Assembly (NCBI GenBank): GCA_015478945.1 | Contig: JABUQX010002561.1 | Span: forward strand, 1 to 10,000 | Direction of reading: 5' to 3' | DNA: 10,000 bases | From: Trachelipus rathkii | Taxonomy: Eukaryota; Arthropoda; Malacostraca; Isopoda; Trachelipodidae | Part shown: one piece after another, positions 1 through 6,950 of the stretch | How positions within the stretch are numbered: position 1 is the first letter of the stretch | Layout of the letters: each line of letters begins with the position of its first letter | Program-made: the position numbers and the translations under genes | The notes under the pieces: generated by a model | Databases searched by the model: none | Told to the model about the DNA's origin: nothing | What the model saw: the letters and a program-made list of their open reading frames with translations, nothing else

Positions 1-64
1 CAACAGCAAAACTCATGAAGAACAATATAAAACACCCCAGACCTAGACAATGCACACCACAACG

Positions 65-108
65 TGCGCCCCGTAGGGCGCATAAACCGAGCGTTCGTCA
101 TTGCGAAG
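65..108 (+). repeat. GC-rich hairpin and 24-bp perfect block, left outer end
   Basis: A stem-loop at 65-82 pairs TGCGCCC with GGGCGCA around a CGTA loop. It is followed by a block (85-108) identical to the reverse complement of 4231-4254. The unit has its partner in the right arm at 4231-4274, and a related motif recurs near 9935-9969. Confidence 0.75.
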
Positions 109-138
109 ACATGACGCCTGGGAGTGGGTATTTACATT

Positions 139-174
139 CACACACAACACACACACACACACACACACACACCA
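139..174. repeat. CA microsatellite
   Basis: This is an interrupted (CA)n tract. Its counterpart in the right arm is a much shorter GT-rich segment at about 4181-4198, so the tract length differs between arms. Confidence 0.95.
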
Positions 175-347
175 CCACAATTAACTATCACGTACATTTA
201 AACTAATTATTTAAATTTTTAAAACTCTAAGCTCTAAATACCCCAAGCACCCTTTTTAACTCTTAAAATCCATGCTACTTTTGTTTATAATTTCATAAGT
301 ACAAGTTTTAAAAATATTTTTTACTAGAATATTATAATCAACCACAC

Positions 348-470
348 CTACTAGTACTACTAACATACACACGCTAGAAAATCACTACTACTTACTATAA
401 CTCTACTACTACTACACTAACACTACAACTACTGACTACTACTGCTACTACTCACTACTACTAACTACAA
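348..470. repeat. CTA-rich microsatellite
   Basis: This degenerate (CTA)n tract is interrupted by CACTA, AACTA and GACTA variants. It mirrors the GTA tract at 3875-4001 in the right arm. Confidence 0.9.
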
Positions 471-474
471 CACA

Positions 475-510
475 AAATTCCGTCATACGAGCGCACGTTC
501 ACTAGACAGT
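475..510 (+). repeat. 36-bp perfect block, left copy
   Basis: These 36 bases are identical to the reverse complement of 3834-3869. The block is much richer in GC and CpG (CGTCATACGAGCGCACG core) than the simple repeats on either side. It sits between the CTA tract and the TA tract, the same relative place as its partner in the other arm. Confidence 0.9.
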
Positions 511-546
511 CATGGAGGCACGTTGTTAATTTACATTACAATTCAC

Positions 547-547
<1 letters not shown>

Positions 548-581
<34 letters not shown>

Positions 582-604
582 ATATTATATATTATATATA
601 TAAT

Positions 605-635
<31 letters not shown>

Positions 636-656
636 TATATATATATTATAGTATAT
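548..656. repeat. TA microsatellite
   Basis: This is a (TA)n tract with repeated AATA/ATTA interruptions. It mirrors the TA tract at 3678-3803. It is self-complementary and could extrude as a cruciform on its own. Confidence 0.95.
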
Positions 657-861
657 TAGACTTCTATTGACTTACTGCTACATCAATATTTTTAGCAAGG
701 ATAAGTATAACATAGCCAAATAAATTTTCTCTGGTTAAGCATACATTTATTACAAACATTCCCAGGATTTATTTAAAAAAACATATCACTCTACATTTAG
801 TATTATTAGCATTCATTGCTGACTGCAATATTCAAAGTTTTTAAATAATGCGGCTCTGCTC

Positions 862-1019
862 TTATATATATATATATCATTATATATTATTATTATTATT
901 TTTATATTATAATTATCATTATTAATTATTATTATATTATATATTAATATTATTATTATTATTTATATTATTATTCATTATTATATATTATATATTATTA
1001 TATATTATATTATTATTAT
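862..1019. repeat. TA then ATT microsatellite
   Basis: A short TA run is followed by a degenerate (ATT)n tract. It mirrors the longer AAT tract at about 3238-3450. Confidence 0.95.
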
Positions 1020-1163
1020 GTACACTGACATTCCAGCACGAAAAGCACAACACAACGTTCATTTCCTCGCAGATATGAGATGGGCTCTTTTCTGTGGAAA
1101 TGTGATAAAATAATACTTTAAGCCCTAAATTTAGGATCACGACTTTTCCGCCCAGCGCGTTTG

Positions 1164-1189
1164 TAAGCCTAATACCAGATCGAAAGGTA
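1164..1189 (+). repeat. 26-bp perfect block, left copy
   Basis: This block is identical to the reverse complement of 3077-3102. A 12-bp perfect palindrome, CCTAAATTTAGG, lies nearby at 1124-1135 and is also retained in the other arm at 3127-3138. Confidence 0.85.
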
Positions 1190-1335
1190 AGCATAGACAA
1201 GAATCAAAAACCGTTGTTATTATCATTATTAATTTTTATAAGTAAAAAAATATTTCTTATTGAAAATACTAGAAAAGATGGATTCTTTAAACAGATAAGG
1301 AAGGAAAAGCTTTCCTTCATTGGTGAAGTGGTGGG

Positions 1336-1379
1336 GTAAGCCTTAGCTCTATATAACCTCGTTTGTGATTGGTAGAGAA
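1336..1379 (-). repeat. 44-bp perfect block, left copy
   Basis: This block is identical to the reverse complement of 2907-2950, while its flanks are clearly diverged. It contains TATATAA-like sequence (about 1350-1356) and ATTGG (1368-1372), which is an inverted CCAAT box. Read on the minus strand the order is CCAAT then TATATA, pointing outward from the palindrome centre. Whether this is a promoter is inference; the exact identity is seen directly. Confidence 0.85.
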
Positions 1380-1822
1380 AATTTTACCACTTTATCTCTT
1401 TTAGTATGTAAAAATGATGTATTTTACTTTTTGTTTGATATAAATCGGATGAAAATTAATTTAGTCTTTAAACTCATTTAAAAATACGCGAACTGGAAGG
1501 ACCGCAAAGCACGCAAGGTAACTATCTGAAAATTTCGATGTGTGATTAGCACACTTGTACCAGGTTTTCAATTCACTCCTCGAAATCATTTACACTGTAT
1601 TACTCCCACCATTCCTTTTACCTGGTGATGTCATGAAACTTTTTATATTTATATACATTTTTTTTTTAACATACTTTTAGATCATTATACAGGAATAGTA
1701 AAAAAGACAATAGAAACCTTTACTACATATTCGTAGAAAATTTAATATTATAGACTTACATATTTTTGACAATGGATATTTTACAGGAGTTAAATATTTC
1801 AACAATCTAAACTATATTACCA

Positions 1823-1926
1823 GATATATATATATTAATATATATTATATATATAATATATAAATAATAATATATATAATATTATATATATAATATAATA
1901 TTCTATTATTTATATATATAATTATA
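1823..1926. repeat. TA tract found in the left arm only
   Basis: This is about 104 bp of TA-rich repeat. The mirror position in the right arm (around 2475-2578) holds ordinary mixed sequence. The extra length roughly explains why the 44-bp blocks lie about 115 bp further from the axis on the left than on the right. Confidence 0.9.
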
Positions 1927-2190
1927 ACACCGAACCATTTTCACTGGCTTATTACATCTACAGAATAGACGTTCTAGAATCTTTACAAATATCCAGTTCA
2001 TTTTAAATCGTTTGTCAATTAATGTAGGTCGCTGTCTAACTATTGCCTCCGTCAACACATAATGTAAAAAGTTTCCTCTTGATCATCATGTGTACTTTAG
2101 ATTCGGATCGTCTGTGTAAATAATTCTCGCCAATGTTCTAAGGTGATTAGATGAATTTCTGTACATCTTTAGAAATTCAGAAGCGTTCGA

Positions 2191-2210
2191 TGATGATTCC
2201 AGAGTCATCA
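2191..2210. repeat. Dyad centre of the palindrome
   Basis: The 20 bases here form an imperfect dyad with outer arms TGATGA and TCATCA and the symmetry axis between 2200 and 2201. By eye 16 of 20 positions are self-complementary. The flanks continue the symmetry: ATTCAGAAG at about 2175 faces CTTGAAT at about 2223. The two long arms therefore meet with essentially no unique spacer, unlike most fold-back transposons, which have a central loop. Confidence 0.75.
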
Positions 2211-2906
2211 ATTAGCATTTTCTTGAATGCGTAGTATCGTATTCCTGGTTAATGGGTGACTGTTACATAATTAGACAGTACACTCACTTTCTTCATAATG
2301 CCTTATCACCCGTCGCTTACCTCGAACAAATTCAACTGTGCAACCCGAATTTTAGAATCCACATGTGTACGTTCAAATATTGCTGTTTCATTTTTTCCGA
2401 CCCATAATCTTGCTTCCACTCAATATGCCGTTGAGATTAAAAAAGGTAGAGTAAGTTGCTGGTCCTTGCCCTGATCTGACTGAAAAACTGTGTTGGCCAG
2501 TTATATTCCGTTCTAGTTTAAAGTCTCAGTAAGGAAGACCTCAGTGTTTTTACATACAAAATAATTCATCGATTCATGAAATACGTTGAGACGTAATACG
2601 TGATATAACACACGTGAAAAATCAACTCGTTGGGTTTTCTTTATATAAGATTTGTAGTTCCTGTTCCCCGGGATCTACTTCACTGTATAATATCTTTAGA
2701 GGTAAACTGTTAGACGAAGCATAATATACACTTATTGGTAGTGGAACACTTTTAAGATAGAGCGAACATTGTTTCACAAGCCGACAGCTTAAAGCGACTA
2801 TGATTTTTAAGTGGTTAAAGATAAGTAATTCATCCGATTCCAGCAAGGGTTACAGATATGAAAAAACATTTTTACATACCTTAAAGAGAAAAAGGCAATA
2901 AAATAA

Positions 2907-2950
2907 TTCTCTACCAATCACAAACGAGGTTATATAGAGCTAAGGCTTAC
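2907..2950 (+). repeat. 44-bp perfect block, right copy
   Basis: This is the partner of 1336-1379 and the longest perfect match between the palindrome arms. On this strand CCAAT lies at 2914-2918 and a TATATA element at about 2931-2936, facing away from the palindrome centre. The CCAAT-to-TATA spacing is shorter than in a typical metazoan promoter, so promoter function is only a possibility. Confidence 0.85.
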
Positions 2951-3076
2951 TCCATCCACTCACATGAAGAAAGCTTTCCTCTGTATCTGTTTTAAGAGCT
3001 CACCGTGTACCATGTTTCAGTATGATATATTATAAAAAATAATGAATGATAAAACAACGGTTTTAATTTTCTATGC

Positions 3077-3102
3077 TACCTTTCGATCTGGTATTAGGCT
3101 TA
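3077..3102 (-). repeat. 26-bp perfect block, right copy
   Basis: This is the exact reverse complement of 1164-1189. It is followed by a diverged stretch and then the retained CCTAAATTTAGG palindrome at 3127-3138. Confidence 0.85.
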
Positions 3103-3237
3103 AAACAGCCCTGGGCGGAAAAATATCCTAAATTTAGGCTAAAGTAGTTATTTCATCACATTCACGAAGAGCCAGTCTCAAATCTGCGAGAATGAACGTT
3201 GTTGTTGCTTTTCCTGTGCTGAATGTCAGTGTACATG

Positions 3238-3408
3238 ATAATAATAAATAATAATAAGAAAATATAATAATAAATAATAATAAAAATAATAAATAATAAT
3301 AATAAATAAAATAATAAAATTAAAAAAAATAATAAAACATAATAATAGTAATGAAATAAAATAATAATAATAATAATTAATCAATAAAATAAAATAATTA
3401 ATATAATA

Positions 3409-3439
<31 letters not shown>

Positions 3440-3450
3440 TAATAATAATG
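3238..3450. repeat. AAT microsatellite
   Basis: This is a long degenerate (AAT)n tract. It creates a minus-strand open frame rich in Tyr and Ile (3226-3462) that is not a gene. Confidence 0.95.
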
Positions 3451-3677
3451 ATAATGATGCATAACGTTAGTAATAAAGCAGAACCGTATTATTTAAAAAC
3501 TTTGAAATATTTCAGTCAAGCAATGAATGAATAATATATTAATGTAGGTGAATAATTGTTGTTTTTAAATAAAATCCTGGAATGATGTAATCAATGTATG
3601 TAAACAAGAAGAATTATTTGCTCGTTTTAACTTACACATTGCTAAATATGATGTCAGCAGTAGTCAATAGAAGTTGA

Positions 3678-3803
3678 ATATATATATACTATAATATATA
3701 TATATATTATATAATATATATATATATATAATATTATAATATATACTATAATATATATAATTATAATATATAATATATATCAATATTTTATATATAATAT
3801 ATA
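3678..3803. repeat. TA microsatellite
   Basis: This interrupted (TA)n tract is the right-arm mirror of 548-656. Confidence 0.95.
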
Positions 3804-3833
3804 AATGTGAAGGACATGTAATAACACGCCTCC

Positions 3834-3869
3834 ACTGTCTAGTGAACGTGCGCTCGTATGACGGAATTT
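3834..3869 (-). repeat. 36-bp perfect block, right copy
   Basis: This is the exact reverse complement of 475-510. It lies between the TA tract (about 3678-3803) and the GTA tract (from 3875), mirroring the left arm. Confidence 0.9.
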
Positions 3870-3874
3870 GTTGT

Positions 3875-4001
3875 TGTAGTAGTAGTAGTAAGTAAGTAAG
3901 TAAAGTTGTAGTATAGTAGTAGTAGTAAGTAGTTAGTAGTAGTATAGTAGTAGTAGAAAGTCAGTCAGTAGTATAGTAGTAGTGATTTACTACTACTACT
4001 A
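3875..4001. repeat. GTA microsatellite with a strand switch
   Basis: This is a degenerate (GTA)n tract. Near its end the repeat changes to (TAC)n on the same strand, so 3974-3983 can pair with 3989-3998 around a GATTT loop, giving a 10-bp stem. Confidence 0.9.
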
Positions 4002-4230
4002 GTATTGTGGTTGCTTTAATAATATTCAGTAAAAATTATTTTTAAAACTTGAAAATTAACTCAAATTATAACAAAAAGTATACTCATCCATGTCATCTCC
4101 GATAAAAGATAATGATTTTTTATATCAATTTTAAGAAACTTTGAAATAATTTTTAGTTATAAATGTACGTGTATAATTAAGTGTTTGTGTGTGTGGTGAA
4201 TATAAATATACACTCCATGCGTTCCTGGTC

Positions 4231-4274
4231 CTTCGCAATGACGAACGCTCGGTTGCGCCTACGGTGCGCACGTG
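4231..4274 (-). repeat. GC-rich hairpin motif and 24-bp perfect block, right outer end
   Basis: Bases 4231-4254 are the exact reverse complement of 85-108. The adjoining 4255-4274 is the partner of the left hairpin, with TGCGC and GCGCA half-sites around CTAC-type sequence. The stretch 4244-4274 also resembles 9935-9969 in the same orientation, with the shared core GGTGCGCAC. Confidence 0.75.
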
Positions 4275-4369
4275 TGTGGGGTGTGCATGTGTCTAGGTCT
4301 GGGTGTTTATATATTGCTTCATGAGTTTTGCAGTTGCTGATGTTGTGGTTGTTGTCATTGCTTGTTCTT

Positions 4370-4435
4370 AGTTGTAGTTAAGTAGTATAGTAGTAGTAGT
4401 AAAAAGTAAAGTTAAATTAAGTAGTAGTAGTTGTA
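4370..4435. repeat. Short GTA-rich tract
   Basis: TAGTAGTAGT runs here resemble the GTA tract at 3875-4001 but lie outside the aligned part of the palindrome. Confidence 0.8.
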
Positions 4436-4519
4436 ATAGTGGGATATTATCAGCTTAATAGTTAGTAACTACAGTGTAATTGTTGTAAATAGAAGCCGAA
4501 TCAATCTCCAGAATGATTA

Positions 4520-4586
4520 AGAGGTAATAAATAATAATAAATAAATAATAAAATATAATATAATAATATAATATAATAATAATAAA
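4520..4586. repeat. AAT microsatellite
   Basis: A degenerate (AAT)n tract is followed at 4599-4622 by sequence matching 3488-3509. The pair suggests a partial direct copy of the AAT tract plus its flank from the right arm. Confidence 0.85.
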
Positions 4587-4598
4587 ACCCACATCCAG

Positions 4599-4640
4599 AT
4601 TATTTAAAAAAACTTTGAAATAATTTGAATAAAAAGGTGA
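4599..4640 (+). repeat. Partial third copy of palindrome-arm sequence
   Basis: ATTATTTAAAA, a short A run, then CTTTGAAATA here matches 3488-3509 apart from two extra A bases. A related GGTGAATA motif follows both. The reverse complement lies in the left arm near 829-850. AACTTTGAAATA also occurs near 4137, so this module recurs within 5 kb. Confidence 0.65.
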
Positions 4641-4712
4641 ATATATAAATGTAAATGCTTAAAAACAAATTTTTTTAATAAAAATAGTCTCATTATATAT
4701 TAATAAAATTTT

Positions 4713-4977
4713 GTAAAGCAGTAAAGCATTAAAGCATTAAAGCATTAAAGCATTAAAGCAGTAAAGCAATTAAACAAAAGCATAAAGAGTTAAAGCAGCA
4801 AAGCATTAAAGCACTAAAGAAATTAAATCAGTAAAGCATTAAAGCCTAAAGCATAAAGCAGTAAAGCAGATAAAGCATTAAAGCAATATACCATTAAGCA
4901 GTAAAGATTAAAGCACTACAGCATTAAAGCAGTGCTTAAACACTAAAACATTAAAGCATTAAAAGCACTAAAACATA
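4713..4977. repeat. 9-bp tandem array (TAAAGCATT/TAAAGCAGT)
   Basis: About 265 bp consist of tandem TAAAGCATT-type units. The purest copies are at 4720-4760, with increasing indels and variants (AAAGCACTA, AAAGCAGTA, AAAACATTA) toward the 3' side. It has no coding potential and is a satellite-like array. Confidence 0.95.
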
Positions 4978-5153
4978 TACTGTTGTGCAAACTCTAAGTC
5001 ATCTATGGAAACTGAATTTCCTGTTTACTGTTATGCCCATGTAAAGTATATGTTTAAAATTTTTTATTTTAATTAAAAGTTAAAGTGTAATTTAATTCCT
5101 TTACTAATATATCTAGTAACATTGCTCTAGAAATTATTATAGCTGTAGTTTGT

Positions 5154-5670
5154 TAACTCTAGGCTCAGTGGCATAGATGTAAAGTTGAAAATGTGATGGC
5201 GTTGTTTTGTTGTTGTTGTTGTTGTGTTGATTCTGTCTTGTTATTTATCAAGGCTCATCGTCAGATGTAGAAGATAATTAATGCATTGTCTTGTCGTTGT
5301 GTTGTGGGCTGAATCTGTTTATAACTCCAGGTTTCAATTGGCTTCAATGTAGTTCTGGATACATGAATTACATTAAGGCATGTTATTGTGTGATTCTGGT
5401 ATCCAGTAACTCAAGCTTCATCGCTTCAGATGTAAAGTTGATTGTGATGGCTTGTATTGTCGTTGTTGTTGTGGTCGATCCTTTTGTAATTAACTCCCGT
5501 TCCATTGGCTTCTAGAGTAGAATTATGATGTGAAATGGCATTATTTTGTTGTGCTGTTGTTGGGCTGTGTTGTTGTCAGTTTCTGGTGTTTTTTGTTGTT
5601 TTGTCTTGCTTTCTGCTTGTTTTAGCACTAAGTTTCATTGCATCAGATGTAGAACTCTGAGGTAGAAAAC
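5154..5670 (+). repeat. 84 to 85 bp minisatellite with GTT-rich core
   Basis: Units begin with TAACTC at 5154, 5322, 5407 and 5491, spaced 168 (two units), 85 and 84 bp. A degenerate start lies near 5245. Each unit then has a GGCTTCA-like segment, AGATGTAAAGTTGA or a variant, TGTGATGGC, and a (GTT)n run of variable length. A further irregular copy extends to about 5670 with AAGTTTCATTGCATCAGATG at about 5630. The plus-strand open frame 5291-5515 lies wholly inside this array and is not considered a gene. Confidence 0.85.
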
Positions 5671-5696
5671 CTGATAAAAATGCTAGTAGTATAATC

Positions 5697-5717
5697 ACTC
5701 TCTCTCTCTCTGCTCTT

Positions 5718-5752
<35 letters not shown>

Positions 5753-5798
5753 TCTCTCCTCTCTCTCTCTCCTCCTCTCTCTCCTCTTTCTCTCTCTG
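5697..5798. repeat. CT microsatellite
   Basis: This is about 100 bp of (CT)n broken by TT, CC and GC interruptions. It produces an Arg/Glu-rich minus-strand frame within 5695-5970 that is not a gene. A polypurine/polypyrimidine tract like this can form triplex DNA. Confidence 0.97.
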
Positions 5799-5835
5799 CT
5801 AAAGGAAAATATACTACTTTCGTCTTGACTTTAAG

Positions 5836-5935
5836 TAAATAAATAATAATAATAATTATAATAATAAAAAAATGATAATAAATATAATAATATAATAATA
5901 ATATAATATAATAATAATAAATAATATAATAGTGT
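5836..5935. repeat. AAT microsatellite
   Basis: A degenerate (AAT)n tract lies directly downstream of the CT tract, separated by about 40 bp of mixed sequence. Confidence 0.93.
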
Positions 5936-6043
5936 ATGTAGGGGTAGATAGTAGTAGTGTATAGATTCATTCACATATGTAGTTAGATATAGTCATATGT
6001 CATTTGGGTTTGAAAATCGATGTAAGAAAACAGCAAACGGCTT

Positions 6044-6168
6044 GTATATATATATATATATATATATAATATAATTATAAAATTATAATATATATTATAT
6101 ATATATAATATATATAGTATATATATATAATATATAATATATATATATAATCTATGATATATATATAA
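6044..6168. repeat. TA microsatellite
   Basis: This (TA)n tract has AATA/ATTA interruptions. It is similar in length and texture to those at 548-656 and 3678-3803. Confidence 0.95.
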
Positions 6169-6199
6169 CCTGCGTGCTCACGTATGGTTGTGGCACGGA

Positions 6200-6400
6200 T
6201 ACATCTGGATGTTATATCCATCATGATTTTTTGCTGTTGTGTTCGTGGTTGTTGTTGTTGTGTTGTGGTGTAGATGCTGTTTCATGGATTGTGGTTGTTT
6301 TTGTTCTGATTCTGTTTGTAATAACTCAAGTATATTTCTTCAAATTTTTATAAAGTTTCCTTAACTTTATTATAGATAGGATAATGTGATGGCTGTGAGC
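6200..6400 (+). repeat. Degraded relic of the TAACTC/GTT minisatellite
   Basis: This stretch has GTTGTTGTTGTTGTG runs, a GATTCTGTTTGTAATAACTC segment ending at 6327, and AATGTGATGGCTGTG at about 6383. These are the same elements in the same order as in the 5154-5670 array. The TA tract and CT/AAT tracts lie between them, as if they were inserted into or expanded within a longer array. Confidence 0.65.
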
Positions 6401-6950
6401 ACTCTGTTAATGTTTGCTTTGCACGGAACGTCGGTCTTGGAAGATAGATTAATTGTCATAGGAGAAATTTGATAGGTTTGCTTGTCTAAGTCGGTGTACG
6501 TTTTGTCGTTACGTGGAATGTATGTTGCACGTGTTTTGATAGACGGTTACTGATTTCTTGCACTGTGCATGGTAATACGTGATAGAGTGGTCATATATTA
6601 TTCATATGGTTTTTGGGATTGTTGCTAGCTGATTGCTGTTTGGGTTGGGGCTGTTGCTTCGTCGTATGGGTTTTGTGTTTGGAGCCGTTTGTCAATATGC
6701 GGCTTTCGCCGGTGAGATTGTAAGGAGTTGCACATGTGTCAGTGGGCCATGGCTGGCTGGGCTTACTTGGTAATGCTTCTTGATAGACTTTCGAGTGTGA
6801 GAAAAGTACAAACAACGGAGATAATGATGCGAATAATAATCTATAATTAAGTGAATGGAAGATTACTGTTTACTTTTTAATGAAGGAGAAGAAGAGGAAG
6901 GTTAGATTACTGAAGAAGAATAATTTATAAGTGTTATTCGTGTCAATACA
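6401..6950. other. Unique sequence, no gene recognised
   Basis: About 550 bp of moderately balanced, non-repetitive sequence. The minus-strand frame 6591-6815 (74 codons) lies here. It is rich in Gln, Ser, Thr and Pro and has no domain I recognise. It is bounded by ordinary stops and has no clear splice or start context, so it is not called. Confidence 0.5.

Larger units (their letters stand above)
1..2200 (+). repeat. Left arm of a giant imperfect palindrome
   Basis: This stretch matches the reverse complement of 2201-4336 in collinear order. Matching landmarks from outside inward are 1-108 with 4231-4336, the CA tract with the GT-rich tract near 4180, the CTA tract with the GTA tract, 475-510 with 3834-3869, the TA tracts, 655-860 with 3480-3680, the ATT with the AAT tract, 1020-1215 with 3040-3234, 1280-1420 with 2860-3000, and 2086-2116 with 2338-2373. 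Match quality is good in the outer two thirds and poor between about 1430 and 2080. Position 1 still matches position 4336, so the arm probably continues upstream of the window. No transposase, reverse transcriptase or other coding sequence lies in the arm. It may be one half of a fold-back element, a hairpin-RNA locus, or a sequencing fold-back. Confidence 0.9.
2201..4336 (-). repeat. Right arm of the giant imperfect palindrome
   Basis: This is the reverse-complement partner of 1-2200, collinear across unique blocks and simple repeats. The arm differs from the left one in tract lengths. Its AAT tract (about 3238-3450) is longer than the left ATT tract (862-1019), and it lacks a counterpart of the left TA tract at 1823-1926. 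Differences are a mixture of substitutions and one- to several-base indels. Homology becomes hard to follow between about 2380 and 2850. The outer end is placed at 4336 only because the left partner reaches the window edge there. Open frames inside this arm (for example 2622-2846 and 3226-3462, minus strand) are short or pure low-complexity and are not called as genes. Confidence 0.9.

Noticed and set aside
15..206. Plus-strand frame of 63 codons at the window start
   Set aside because: It runs through a GC hairpin and the CA microsatellite (a His/Thr run), and the mirror copy does not preserve the frame.
1124..1135. CCTAAATTTAGG as a telomere-like TTAGG signal
   Set aside because: It is a single 12-bp palindrome with no tandem TTAGG units, so there is no telomeric repeat.
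988..1200. Minus-strand frame of 70 codons in the left arm
   Set aside because: The right-arm copy of the same sequence has indels that break the frame, so no coding constraint is visible.
3226..3462. Minus-strand open frame of 78 codons
   Set aside because: It is almost entirely Tyr and Ile from translation of an AAT microsatellite.
4713..4977. 9-bp array considered as a CRISPR-like array
   Set aside because: The units are contiguous, with no unique spacers and no repeats of 20 bp or more.
5695..5970. Minus-strand open frame of 91 codons with an Arg/Glu-rich end
   Set aside because: It is produced by the AAT tract and the CT tract and has no unique protein sequence.
6591..6815. Minus-strand frame of 74 codons in unique sequence
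   Set aside because: It is the least repetitive open frame, but its Gln/Ser/Thr-rich composition matches no family I know and there is no start, splice or polyadenylation context to support it.
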